Positions 48,201 through 58,000 of a DNA stretch of 64,000 nucleotides are shown here, piece after piece (the first letter of the stretch is position 1; the number at the start of each line of letters is the position of its first letter). Both the position numbers and the translations under genes were made by a program. The notes under the pieces were generated by a model, which searched no databases, was not told where the DNA came from, and worked only from the letters and a program-made list of their open reading frames with translations. The stretch comes from Larus michahellis (Eukaryota; Chordata; Aves; Charadriiformes; Laridae): contig NC_133896.1 in NCBI RefSeq assembly GCF_964199755.1, forward strand, positions 63,777,142-63,841,141, read 5' to 3'.

Positions 48201-50559
48201 CCTTCACACCATCTGATGTGGTGTGATGGAATTCTCACATCCTCTTTCTGACCCTAGCAAGTTCACACCACTGTAGCTTCATGATCTTTTTTCCAAGTCC
48301 ACATCTTCCATAGGGCACTCTGCCCTCCACCTGTGAAGCTGACATTTGTTGATGTGTTCCTCACAGTCCCACCATGCTCCTTACATTCATCATCAGCGCT
48401 GAATAGCAGTGGGAGGCTGAATCTTCCTGGACTTGACAGGCTGCTCCAAGGCTGATGACACCCAGCATTAATTGCACATCAGATGTGAGAAGAGCTGTTT
48501 CCCAACTTTCCCTGGACTTCATTCAAAGCAACAGCTGGTTCAGACAAACTCCTGAGACAGCTCAGCTTTCTGCCAACCAAGAAAATCTCACCATTTCATA
48601 GAAGGCATACGCTCTCAGATTGAAAGACAACCTGCTGTTGTTGCAGTCATCTAGACTCTTCCATGTTTTGGATACTTAGGAGAAACACCTCCCCTTTCCA
48701 TCTCCTGTTGGAAAGATGACATCCAAACTCATTTTGAATTTTGATGAGTCAAAAGCCTCTGACGTCTAGACTGAAGACACCTCTCACTGGTGCAGTATGA
48801 AACAGGTACCTTCTCAAAAGGCCTCTGGTGTTTCAGGACACAGCGTCCATGCTGTTTGGCACTGTGCATTTCTGACACCACATCGCACTTGTGCCTCCGT
48901 TTTTTTCGCTGCTTCCTTGGGATTTTCCATTCAAGACCAGGATTCAGTCTTCAATACCAGGGTCCTCTTGCGAGCATGATGGCAGTTACCTCCCCCTTCC
49001 TCTGACGGACCCCAACACGCTTCACAGAGCTCTTCCTGCCTCTAGTACTTTTGCTATGGATTTGCTGAGACAGTATCTGTCTACAGAGGAGAGAGGAGCT
49101 CGCTCCCACCAGATCCAGATGCAAATGAGCTCCTGCATCTCCCAAGCTACTTCCTAAACTTTCTGACTGTACCAAGACTTTCAGCTATCCCCTACTTTTG
49201 TCTTTGCACCCCAGGTTGGTGCCAGGCAACTGAACGACCCAATGATCTGTCTCAGGACATCAGATCCCTAAGCGCAGTACCTGAGTTAACAGATGCGAGA
49301 TGGGCGCTAACTTTCTATCTAACTGTGTCATAATATCCTGTTTCCTGGATTTTGCTAGAGCCGCAAGGCTAAGGAAAACAAAGTTAAGACGTTTTCTGAA
49401 ATGTTGATTTGCAGACCTGAAACCAAAAACCTCTGTCAGTAAAAAAGTGATACAACACCAAAGTCCAGCAGTGCCGAGGGAGATGGAGATGGCAGTGAAA
49501 GGTGGAAAACACGTTCCCTTGCCCCTCTCCTCTGCTCTCCTGGATCGCAGCACTCCACTCCAAAGCACCAAGAGTTCCAGAGATCCCATCAGAGGCCAGC
49601 CTCTAACACAGAGGTCACCAAGAAACACACAGCCAGGCTGCTGCTGCTGGGGATCGCACCCTGCGTGCCTGCCAGATTCATGCCCGCTGTACCCACCATC
49701 CATGGCCGGGAGCTGCCGGCAGGTCCATGCCACCCCATGGAGACAGCGGGATGCTCTCAAGATGCTGCCAACAGGTTGGTGCCCCCCAGGCAGCGCTGGG
49801 CAGAGGTTTGGCCCGACTCCTGGACGCCGTGCGGGGCCACCCGGGGGTGCCCCAGCGCCGTCTCCAGCATCCCTGTCCCGTGTCCCGCTGCGGGGCCGAG
49901 CTACGCCCGGCCCTGCCCGGGTCACCGGCTCTCCCGGGAGCGGCGCCTTCCTCCCGCCATAAATTCTCGGCGGGATGGAGATCAAACGCAATCCCCCTCA
50001 TACTCCGCTTTTGGCATCCCGCCCCCTCCCCCCGGCCCTCGGTCCCCTGGAGCACGGCGCTCCTCGGGAGGCCGGCCCGGGGCACGGCGCACCGGCAGCC
50101 GTGCCGGGAGGCAGCGGTCTCCCGCGGGGGCGGAGGGCAGCTCGGCTCCCGCGGGTCGCTCTCCACCGGGGTCCGGCGGCGCTGCCCTCAAAGGCGGCGG
50201 GGGGAGGGATACGAGGGACCGGCAGCCCGGCCCGCATCCATCTTCCGCCGGCGGCACCGGGAGCCCCAGGCCCGGCCACCGCAGGCCCCGGCCCAGCCCG
50301 CCCGCCACCGACGCCCCTCACCCGTGCGGGGGTCGAAGGTGACCACGAAGACGGCCACGATCTGGTCCTCCTCCGCCTCCGGCCGCGGCGGCCCCACCGC
50401 TTCCGCCGGCCCCTCGCCGCCCCACGGAACCGCGCTCCAGCCGCCGCCGAGCCGCCGCCCGCCGCCGCCGCCCGCCTCGGCCGCGGGGGGCGGCGGCGCC
50501 GACACGGCGGGGCCCTCGGCCCAGAAGAGCAGCGGCGCCTCGTCTGCGCGCTCCACCAT
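39103..50559 (-). CDS. DENND11: DENND11 (KIAA1147/LCHN), DENN domain-containing protein 11, complete
   Basis: Nine minus-strand coding exons join in frame to 445 codons and a TAA stop (human 455). The protein belongs to the AVL9/LCHN branch of DENN-domain proteins. DENN proteins commonly act as exchange factors for Rab GTPases, and LCHN has been linked to neurite growth and response to ischaemia; its precise substrate is not settled to my knowledge. Visible blocks are the variable Pro/Gly-rich N-terminus, the u-DENN start [16 protein letters not shown], then [40 protein letters not shown] and the C-terminus [14 protein letters not shown]. The start is chosen at 50559 because [20 protein letters not shown] matches the human N-terminus and the context GCCATGG is strong. 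The order of exons 1-9 is 50322-50559 down to 39103-39298, listed separately. Identity is very secure. Confidence 0.97.
40390..40458 (-). CDS. DENND11: DENND11 exon 8
   Basis: 69 nt, acceptor TCTCAG and donor GTGAGT. It completes Arg358 and encodes [20 protein letters not shown] and FI plus two bases of a Leu codon. Human has EVEEDYNPCEEDLFV here. Confidence 0.95.
40938..41088 (-). CDS. DENND11: DENND11 exon 7
   Basis: 151 nt, acceptor TGGCAG and donor GTAATA. It encodes [40 protein letters not shown] and EKYRRLNDQ, with split codons at both ends. It ends inside the Arg codon of the conserved YRRLN..RQM sequence. Confidence 0.97.
41278..41409 (-). CDS. DENND11: DENND11 exon 6
   Basis: 132 nt, acceptor CCGCAG and donor GTAAGT. 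It encodes [40 protein letters not shown] and YVA plus the first base of a Cys codon. The four consecutive cysteines are also present in human. Confidence 0.97.
41875..42013 (-). CDS. DENND11: DENND11 exon 5
   Basis: 139 nt, acceptor CTGCAG and donor GTATGT. It encodes [40 protein letters not shown] and GVVCYR plus one base of Val264. This is the core of the DENN domain, almost unchanged from human. Confidence 0.97.
42274..42427 (-). CDS. DENND11: DENND11 exon 4
   Basis: 154 nt, acceptor TTCCAG and donor GTAAGG. It encodes [20 protein letters not shown], the variable linker [15 protein letters not shown] and [16 protein letters not shown], ending in phase 0. The linker differs from human, while the flanks are conserved. 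Confidence 0.96.
43125..43283 (-). CDS. DENND11: DENND11 exon 3
   Basis: 159 nt, acceptor CCCCAG and donor GTAAGT. It encodes [40 protein letters not shown] and [12 protein letters not shown], with split codons at both ends (Ile113, Arg166). Human has GPFFGLACF where this has GLCFGLACF. Confidence 0.97.
44206..44305 (-). CDS. DENND11: DENND11 exon 2
   Basis: 100 nt, minus-strand acceptor TGCAG and donor GTGAGT. It completes Gly80 and encodes [20 protein letters not shown], then [12 protein letters not shown] and two bases of an Ile codon. Essentially identical to human. Confidence 0.97.
44306..50321 (-). other. DENND11 intron 1
   Basis: A 6.0 kb first intron. The right-hand end (about 49680-50321) is part of the CpG island. 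The remainder contains short A/T runs (about 45602-45640, 46319-46331, 46437-46449) and no recognisable transposon or exon. Long open frames on both strands near 49260-50300 follow from the high GC content. Confidence 0.75.
50322..50559 (-). CDS. DENND11: DENND11 exon 1 (start codon)
   Basis: 238 nt of coding sequence inside a CpG island. It encodes residues 1-79: [20 protein letters not shown], a Pro/Ala/Gly-rich low-complexity stretch, then [17 protein letters not shown] and one base of a Gly codon. The donor is GTGAGG. The low-complexity part is shorter and different from human, as expected for a GC-rich first exon. Confidence 0.95.
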
Positions 50560-50688
50560 GGCCGCGGCCCCGCGCCCGCCCGGCGCCCGGCCCAGCCGCG
50601 CCGCACCGGCCGCCGGCGGGGGCGGCTCCGGGGCGGGGACGCCGCGGGGGGGCGGGGACGCGGAGAGCCACGCCCTCCGCCACGGAAT

Positions 50689-50760
50689 GGGGCGGGGCGA
50701 GCCGCTCGGGGGGTGGGGCTTGCAGGGGAGGGGCGGGGTTTAACGCGGAGGGGGCGGGGC
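50689..50760 (-). promoter_or_regulatory. Cluster of three GC boxes, DENND11 core promoter
   Basis: Sp1/KLF-type sites GGGGCGGGGC at 50689-50698, GGGGCGGGG at 50730-50738 and GGGGCGGGGC at 50751-50760 lie 130-200 bp upstream of the DENND11 start codon. I see no TATA box, as usual for a CpG-island promoter. The transcription start site is not determined. Confidence 0.6.
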
Positions 50761-50790
50761 TTGGCGCGGATCGGGGCGCGTTTTGGCGGG

Positions 50791-50845
50791 GGCGCGGCGC
50801 GGCGCGGCGCGGCGCGGCGCGGCACGGCACGGCACGGCACGGCAC
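50791..50845. repeat. Pentamer array (GGCGC)6(GGCAC)5 in the DENND11 promoter
   Basis: Eleven uninterrupted pentamers: six GGCGC at 50791-50820, then five GGCAC at 50821-50845. The two halves differ by a G to A change at the CpG of each unit. The array lies about 230-290 bp upstream of the DENND11 start codon. Confidence 0.95.
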
Positions 50846-51251
50846 TGGTGGCGATGCCCGCACCACCGGGCTGCGGGACGGCGGTGGGTAGCTGGGGGTA
50901 GCCAGGCTGGGGCGGAGGGGCTCCCCGCTTCAGTGCTCTGTTGTGCCAGCTCCCGGAGGGGCACGGGAGGACCGGGGGGGTCCTTAAGACAGGGCACTGG
51001 TCTCCCCGTGCTTCACCTCCTCCCGGCAGGCAGGGCAGACCGACTTCTGTCCCCCCCAGCCTGACGCCCCAGCTGCCCGTTTGAGCAGGATCACTAAAGG
51101 GGAGCCCATCCCCCTGGGGGAGAACAGGGTGTTGAGCAAAGCAGCTTCAGGGCCAGGAACAGGGCAGTGTCCTGCACCCCCAAATTGCTGCGCTGGAAGC
51201 TGCAAGCCACAAATCTGAAAGAGTCAGTGATATTGATCTAGTGTATACTGA

Positions 51252-51290
51252 TGTGTGTGTATATATATAGATACATATATAAATATATGT
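51252..51290. repeat. TG/TA-rich microsatellite
   Basis: Alternating purine-pyrimidine sequence (TGTGTGTGTATATATATAG and ATACATATATAAATATATG), imperfect. No larger element is attached. Confidence 0.7.
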
Positions 51291-51476
51291 GCTATAGAAG
51301 GATGTGAAAGTTCTCAGAGGAACACGCAGAATCAGCTTGAGGCTGAAAGACGGAAACACAAGCATGACTGAGGCATCCATAGGCAGCCAGCTTCTCTGTA
51401 ATTACCCTCCTTGCTACGCTGCCACCAAAGTCATTCAGTGTCATTAGGTTTCACTTGGTTCCTTAGGACTTTCTGA

Positions 51477-51540
51477 TTAATTGGATTACCCAATTAAGCA
51501 GGCCACAATTAAAGGGAAGATACTGCCATAAAAGCCTTAA
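51477..51540. promoter_or_regulatory. Cluster of TAATT sites with an inverted repeat
   Basis: TTAATTGG (51477-51484), spacer ATTAC, then CCAATTAA (51490-51497) form a perfect 8-bp inverted repeat containing GGATTA and two TAATTG/CAATTA cores. Further CAATTA and TTAATTG cores follow before 51540. Such sites are bound by homeodomain proteins. Function is inferred from motifs only. Confidence 0.3.
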
Positions 51541-54500
51541 TTGTCTAACATTTTTCCTGTTGAGCAGCTCTGAGTGTTCAATACACCATTAAGAAACTCA
51601 TCATCCAGTTTCCTCAAGAGTAGGTTTTGGGTTTTTTCTCTTTTCTTTTGGTAACATTAGCATCCATTTGCTGTGAGCTTCATTTCAGACAGCTCCAGCA
51701 CTGAGTGGGCATTTTGTTTCACAGGCCCATGCACAAGTTTACTTTGCAGAGCTATAAACTGCAGTAGGTGGTGTTTAGCAGATGGAGTTTTTCATGGAAG
51801 GTGACTGGTGAAGAAAAAAAACCCCAACAAACCCAGCACAATATTTTGTTACTGTATAAAGAAAAGCCAGATTCTGCACATGCTTGGCCACATGCTTCAC
51901 TTTAACTGTATAGACAGTGCCAAGCTTCATTTTGATGAATATTTTTTTGCGTGTCGGTGATGCTAAAGTGACAGCTCGTTTCTCTCCTTCATCCCTGCAG
52001 TGGGGCTGGCCCAAATGTCAGTCTGTCCCCCCACAACGATCCAGGCAGGGAAAACAAATCCCAAATAAAACTTCTTCTGCCACCCGCATGGCTATTTGTG
52101 GTGCAGAGCCGTTCCTGGTCCCCTTTGCTGTGCAGCCACACCAGCATCGCCCCAGCACGAGGGAGGGGACACAGTCAGGAGAGAACACAGTGACTGGGAG
52201 CAGAAGCTGCCAGCGCTGGCTCTGAGATACGTGAAATGTCATCACACTCCGAGCTCTCGGCTTTTGGTGAAAAAGCCCTCATGGGACAAGAGATCCGATG
52301 GCACCGGAGCTATATACACTGCTTTGGCCAGCAATCTGGGCCTGCTGAGGGCACACTGTTTGTTAAATAAGTGCAAAAAGCAAAGGCCACGTTTTCTACT
52401 TTATTATTTCACTAAAATCGAAAAGGCCTAGTCCAGGAGAGAATATAGCCCTTTTAGGAGAAAAAACTCTCCTTTGAAAGAAAATGAACACATTTTCCCT
52501 CCAACTGAGGGCCAAGAAAATTGTCATCAGATCTTTGAGTAGTCCTCCAGAAAAAAGTATGAAGTGAAAATGTGGTGGCTTTTAGTTAGAAGATGCAAGA
52601 TGGACAAGTTGGGCCTTCTTTACACAGCAAGTCCAGCTTTTCTTCTTTACGTATCACATTCCTCCTTAGAAAAATGCATACTGCCTATAAACCCTGAGAA
52701 AAAAAAATATAAAAAAAATGTTTCAGATGGGATTGAAGACTGTGGTCTGAAGGAGTTTCGTTGCTGGGTTATTAATCAAAATGTACTTATGGGGACAAAA
52801 AGCTTTATTTCTTCAGATTTAAAATAAAATATTCCTATCCAAGGCTCCAAGTGCCAAACACCTGATTAATACAGTCAGATCACAGCAGTACTAAAGTGCT
52901 CCTGTCACATGATCTCAGCTGGCCAGATGTTGCAGAGACAGCTTTTCATTGCAAAAAGCAGCCAGCGCTGGCGCTCCCAGGCTTTTGGACCTTGCTCAAG
53001 GCAAGGCACAGGCAGACGCAGCAGCTGCGTTGCGGGAGAAGGGAATCTGCACGGCAGATACAGGCTCCGTGCCTGGAAGAAGCACTACAACCTCTGAGCA
53101 AGATGCAGCAGTAAACCCAACGCTGCATTCCTGGCATGTCCTCCTCATGCAGCTTTGGTGGCCTGTAGCAAATGAATTGCTAGTCACAGTCTTAACAGCA
53201 ACTTCAGAGACCCGTATGGCCATATTTTTAATTCAAAGGCCAGGTTGGGAGGGCTGAGTGACCTCAGATTGACGTGTCCCTTTATTTTCTGGTGGGAATT
53301 CCCCTTGACGTGTGCACAGCAAAGCAGTGGCACTTCCAATTTCTGCATGTCCTTCTAGCAGCTGTCCTCGATGCTAAGAAAAAAGGCTGCCATAACCTAA
53401 TTCCCAGTTAGTTAGACCTCACTCTGGTCCCTCTTCGAAACACAAGCTCCCAAAGGCACAGAAAGATTCCTGTTTTTTTACAGAAAGGTGCAGCAAGAGG
53501 AGACATCGACCCGCAGAGCCACCTCACCTACGGGGTGCCTTCACCGACGCACCCAACTTCTCCCTCCTCTCCCTTGGAACCTCAAGGTGGGACCCATACA
53601 AAGACCTATGTATGGTCCCTAGCTTTCTCCTGAAGTCTAGTGGGTTATAAATTGGGCTGCTAACCTCCTCATATGGGCTGCAATGCTTGTCCAAACTAAT
53701 CCACATCTAAATGCAGGAAGTGAAATCCACACTTAAAAGACAGAAGCGCAGGGCCCCCATCACCACAAGACTAATCACTTATAAAAGTAAAGCCCACAAA
53801 GACTGCATCTGTGATGGGATTAACACGGAGCAGACTGGCTGTCATCAGACATCACCTCCTCATAGGCCCCGAGAAGCTGGAGGAGGGAAGAGCCCACAGA
53901 AGCAAGGAGATGAGTCAGAGGGAGCCCTGGCTCCTTGCAGAGCTGGTTGCAGGCACAGAAAATCCACATCCACAGCAAAACCCCTCAGCCACCAACTTTC
54001 CTAGGCAACGGGCAACTGTGCACAGCTGCTGCTGAGCTCCAGATGTTTCCCATTAGCAATGGCTCAGGTGTGTAGGGTGGTTATAAATGTGCCAGGGCAG
54101 GAGAAGGTTTGTCTGTAGGGCATCTTGGTGACTGCTTGGGGCACCCTCTGCTTTTACAGCTGTATGTAGCATGGGTTCTTTTTCTCTGATTCAGAAATTT
54201 AAAGTAGAGAAGGATGAGGGGAGGATTGGTGTGTGGTGTTCTTCAGGGTTTTATCTCTGTTTCTATGTGTGATGAGAGCAGTGGATGAAGTGCTGGTCGG
54301 TGAAGAAGTTGCCTTGGAGGCTTACTGGGAAAGGCAGTGACTTCTGAGTTGTATCTGTCTTGCACCAATAGGGTGAAAAGCAGAATTATTGCGTTTGTTG
54401 TTATTACGTGAACAGTAACTGAATGGATTTGTATTTGCTAATTCTGGGGTAACCTTCCTTGACCGATGCCATCAAAGGATGTCTATGAGTGATCAAGGCT

Positions 54501-54663
54501 TCTGTGTATGTAGGATTGGGGTGGGGGAGTGCATGTGGTGAGTAAACCCAGGGCCTTTGGTAAGGCAAGGAAGAGAGTGGTTAGTCTGCCTGCGTAAATA
54601 ACGCTATCTTCCTCTCTCTCTGCCTAAAGCAGGCCAGTGTCAGCTCTACCTGTTCTGTTTCAT

Positions 54664-54756
54664 ATGGTGAAATGGATAACTGGGACAACAACAATGAATT
54701 CATTCAGCGACTGGATTTTTCCAGTTGTGGTGAAGAGAGTGAAGATGGAAGTATAA
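54664..54756 (+). other. Upstream ORF overlapping the WEE2 start codon
   Basis: An ATG 8 nt upstream of the WEE2 start, in another frame, opens 30 codons and stops (TAA 54754-54756) inside the coding exon. Its context CATATGG has a pyrimidine at -3, so most ribosomes should pass it. It matters only if 54664 is in the mature 5' UTR, which the putative acceptor at 54632 suggests. Confidence 0.5.
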
Positions 54757-55004
54757 ATGAGGAGGATGCCCTGAGCTCGAGCCCCCCCAGGAGCTGCGAG
54801 TTCCAGAACTGGCAAGGGAGCAGTCCTCTGCCAGCAACACCTCAAAGAAAGCTAAGTGAGATTTTCATGAGCAGGACAAAAGCCTGGGTGAGTCCCACGT
54901 TGAATGCTTCCCCAGTGGTGAGCAAGAGACCGGGTAATGCCGAGACACCGCTGCACATCACCTGGAAAAAGCTGCAGCTGTGTGATACCCCCCACACCCC
55001 CAAG
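54672..55004 (+). CDS. WEE2: WEE2 first coding exon
   Basis: 333 nt (111 codons), donor GTAATG, phase 0. It encodes [20 protein letters not shown], an acidic stretch [20 protein letters not shown], then [20 protein letters not shown] and [19 protein letters not shown]. Start context GAAATGG has a purine at -3 and G at +4. A likely acceptor after CTAAAGCAG at 54632 would put 39 nt of 5' UTR in the same exon. Reading through the donor would add about 26 codons before a stop at 55080-55082. Confidence 0.92.
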
Positions 55005-58000
55005 GTAATGGCGTGTACCACCTCTGTGGCTGAGCAGGCAGGGTCTGCGGGGTTGCTGGGGCATCGCCGCAAGGGTTGGTGAGGGGTTGTTAGCTTAGTG
55101 GAAAGAATTTTTTTTTAAATTTTACTGTTGTTAGTGTCTGTTCTTCCCTTAAAACCTGGACCATGAGCTTCTTTGCTATGGAAGGGTTTACTGTGAGCGT
55201 GAATAGAAATCTGTGTGTGGGAGCAAGTGTATTGACTCTTTCCAAGCTGTTGTTAAAACCAATTATTTGGTGTTGGGCCAGTCTGACTTTAAAAAAAACA
55301 ACCAAGCAACTGTGTGCCTTGGCTGCCCATGTGCTTGTCACGCTCTGCTCAGGGGAGTGAACATCTGTAGAATATATGTAGGAAGTGCTGGGAGCACTAT
55401 GCTCCCAGAGGGATAAATACATCTCTCTTCAAGGAGCTCATCATTCCAGGGGGAGCTTGGAGACAGGCAGCTGCCCTGACTGCTCTGTTCAGCACAATTT
55501 TGAATGCAAGTGGGTTTTTCTCTTAAAGAGAAAGTTGGAAATGGTGTTGCGGCTGGAGTGTACTCTGTCTGGCAAGTCTGGATTGCCTCCAACCAGCTTG
55601 TTGTCCAGTGATGCTGATTCTCTTTTTGTGTGAAACTGAGCTGCTCAGTGAATTTGGGCAAAGCAGGAATTTGTTCTCAGGGTATCAGCAAATCCCCTGT
55701 GGAAGGGGTAACAAATCGATGTGTGCTTGTGGAGGAAGGCGAGCTCGGTTTCCTCTGTCACTGTTTTAAAATGTAACTTATCTACTGAGCTAGCTTCTTG
55801 GGAGAACAATCCCAGGCCCTATTTTCTGTGAAACTTCTTGTATAGAATATAACACAACTGCTTTTTGTCTCTTGTAAGCACAAGTGGAGACTTGGCGCCA
55901 ATTTCTCTGTTCCTAGATAACTTCTGTTGTGTGCACTGGCTTCTAGCATTCAAGACTTGCAATGAAATGTAGCTCTTTCAGTCTTCTCTTAATATTCCTG
56001 CTCAACTGAAGTTGCTCCTTTGCTTAAGTGGTAAACCAAAGATCAGTCCTTTTAGTGCTTCTGAGCTAGGACTTGACTTCTGTCCCCCTCCAGAAACCTG
56101 ATTATGTGGGGAGAAGGATGATCCTATGGCTGCATACAACCAACTGTGTGGCCATAGTTACTGAGGAACGGCCTGTTGCTCTCTAGGCGAAAGCGGCATT
56201 AGTCCAAGGATTTCCTGGAATGACCCTTTATAAGAAATCTCCCCAAATCTCATCTGAAAATAGGTGAGAGGTCTAGAATTTCTTCCAGACCAGATGGGCT
56301 ACTGGTAGAGAAGTTGTGGATGCCCCATCCCTGGAAGTGCTCAAGTCCAGGTTGGATGTGGCTTTGAGCAGCCTCAGTAGTGGGAGGTGTCCCTGCCCAT
56401 GGCAGGGGAGTCGGAACTAGATGATCTTTAAGGTCCCTTCCAACTCGAACCATTCTATGGTAGTGCAGGGTACTTCACTGTGTGCTCTTGTGTAGATAAC
56501 TTCTTGGCTGGATGCTTCAGGACATGCTGTCTGTGGTTTGTCACTTTGTAGTCTATGAGCAGCAATTGCACTAAATCAACAATTTACTTTCCCTTTGCAC
56601 TCTTCTGGGAGAAAGGTCTTGGTTTCCAAGCATGCTGCAGAAGGTGGGCTCTAAGGGGCCTAAGTCTGTTTATAAACATGGCTGGGAGCATTGATCTTGG
56701 AACATTGGAAGGTGAGAGGAAGGGTAAGAGAGCAGAGCCACATCTAACTGCAGACAGATGAGCACTGCAGCCTCAGGTAGGATGCAGATGAGGCAGATGA
56801 TTGTGTTTTGTAGATTTATCTAATCCTGGAACAGATTACTACAGCTAGTTACATTGTATGGCAGCGGCAACTCTGAGATGATGTAATAGGAGACAAATTT
56901 GCTTGACTATGACATAGAGCCCTAGAAGAGCAGATGGGAATTGCGTGCGTGCATGCATAAAACAGCAGACTGCCGTGGTATTTTAGATCCTTTTCTTGAC
57001 TTGTGTCTAGACTAGAACATAGCCACAATTCTACAGAGATTCTAGGCTGCTGGGTAAATGGGGCTTGGACATATACTGCTTTTATTACATGCATGTGCAG
57101 AACCTCTCCATCCGAGAGCAAGAAGACACAGACAAGAGCTTGAGAAAGTGATCAATAAGCACTTTCAGGGTCATAGTAAACCAGGAGCTGCACTTCCAAG
57201 TATGGCATAGAAATAGAGGGTTGTCCCAGAAGTAGCTGTATCCATGAATGCATCATCAATTAGGTGGATGCAGGATACTGCATGCAGCTCTAGGGTTTTT
57301 TATCTTCAAAAACTTTCAATGAGAGATGGGAGGAACAGTAGATACGATCCTGGAGCCACATCTCCACTCACAAGACTGAGACCACTGTTGGATCAAAAAG
57401 ATATAGAAGTATCTTGATCTTCATGATGGGGAGAGTTCTGGGTCTTTGAAGGGCTTTTGACTAGAGGAAGAGATATGTTAAAAAATCCTTAGACTTACAA
57501 CACTCTCTTGAAGCTGAAACAAGTCAAAACCAAACTTATATTTCAAAAAACTGATGGTTACTGAAGGGGTCAAATAATGGAAAGTAGGCAGGGTTTTCTG
57601 ACTTCAGATCAAGACTGGGTGCTTCTTTGAAGTTACCCTTTACTGAGCCCAAGGTTTTGGACTAGTACGTGAAACCGAATGGTCTGTCATCTTTGGGAAA
57701 CTGAAATATAGAAGGCCCAGAAGTTCCTTCTGGACTTAAGTTTCTGAAACTCTGTTTTTTCTTCTCAAGGAGAACTGTTTTCTTGTCACTTTGCCAGTAG
57801 CAAAAGGAAGGAAGTTTCTTGTCACTTTTGCCAGTAGCAGAAAGGAAACCTGGGTGATGTTCTATTTCGTGTCCTGACAAACCTGTCCTGACCAAACTGA
57901 TGCAACAGTCCATGCTTGGCAGAACTGGGTCTTCCATGTTGATGCAATATATGATGCAATTCTTGTGTCTCTGTAGGTGGGAAAGATGAGCAGCTGGCTC

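Larger units (their letters stand above)
49780..50900. promoter_or_regulatory. CpG island over DENND11 exon 1
   Basis: A very GC-rich, CpG-dense block spanning the start of DENND11 intron 1, exon 1 and the upstream promoter. It contrasts sharply with the AT-rich flanks. CpG islands of this size normally mark broadly active, often bidirectional promoters. The boundaries are by eye. Confidence 0.85.
50901..54632. other. Intergenic region between DENND11 and WEE2
   Basis: About 3.7 kb between the divergent genes, with no coding sequence recognised. It holds a short TA/TG-rich microsatellite (about 51252-51290) and a cluster of TAATT motifs (51477-51540). It may also hold non-coding 5' exons and the promoter of WEE2, which I cannot place. 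Confidence 0.6.

Noticed and set aside
49260-49991. 243-codon minus-strand frame in DENND11 intron 1
   Set aside because: It lies between two verified exons of a gene whose splice phases already fit. Composition is that of the CpG-island edge and no domain is recognisable. An alternative first exon is possible but unsupported.
49727-50901. Open frames of 162-338 codons on both strands over the CpG island
   Set aside because: GC-rich DNA has few stop codons. The products are Pro/Arg/Gly/Ala low-complexity in every frame, and only the frame of DENND11 exon 1 matches a known protein with a proper donor site.
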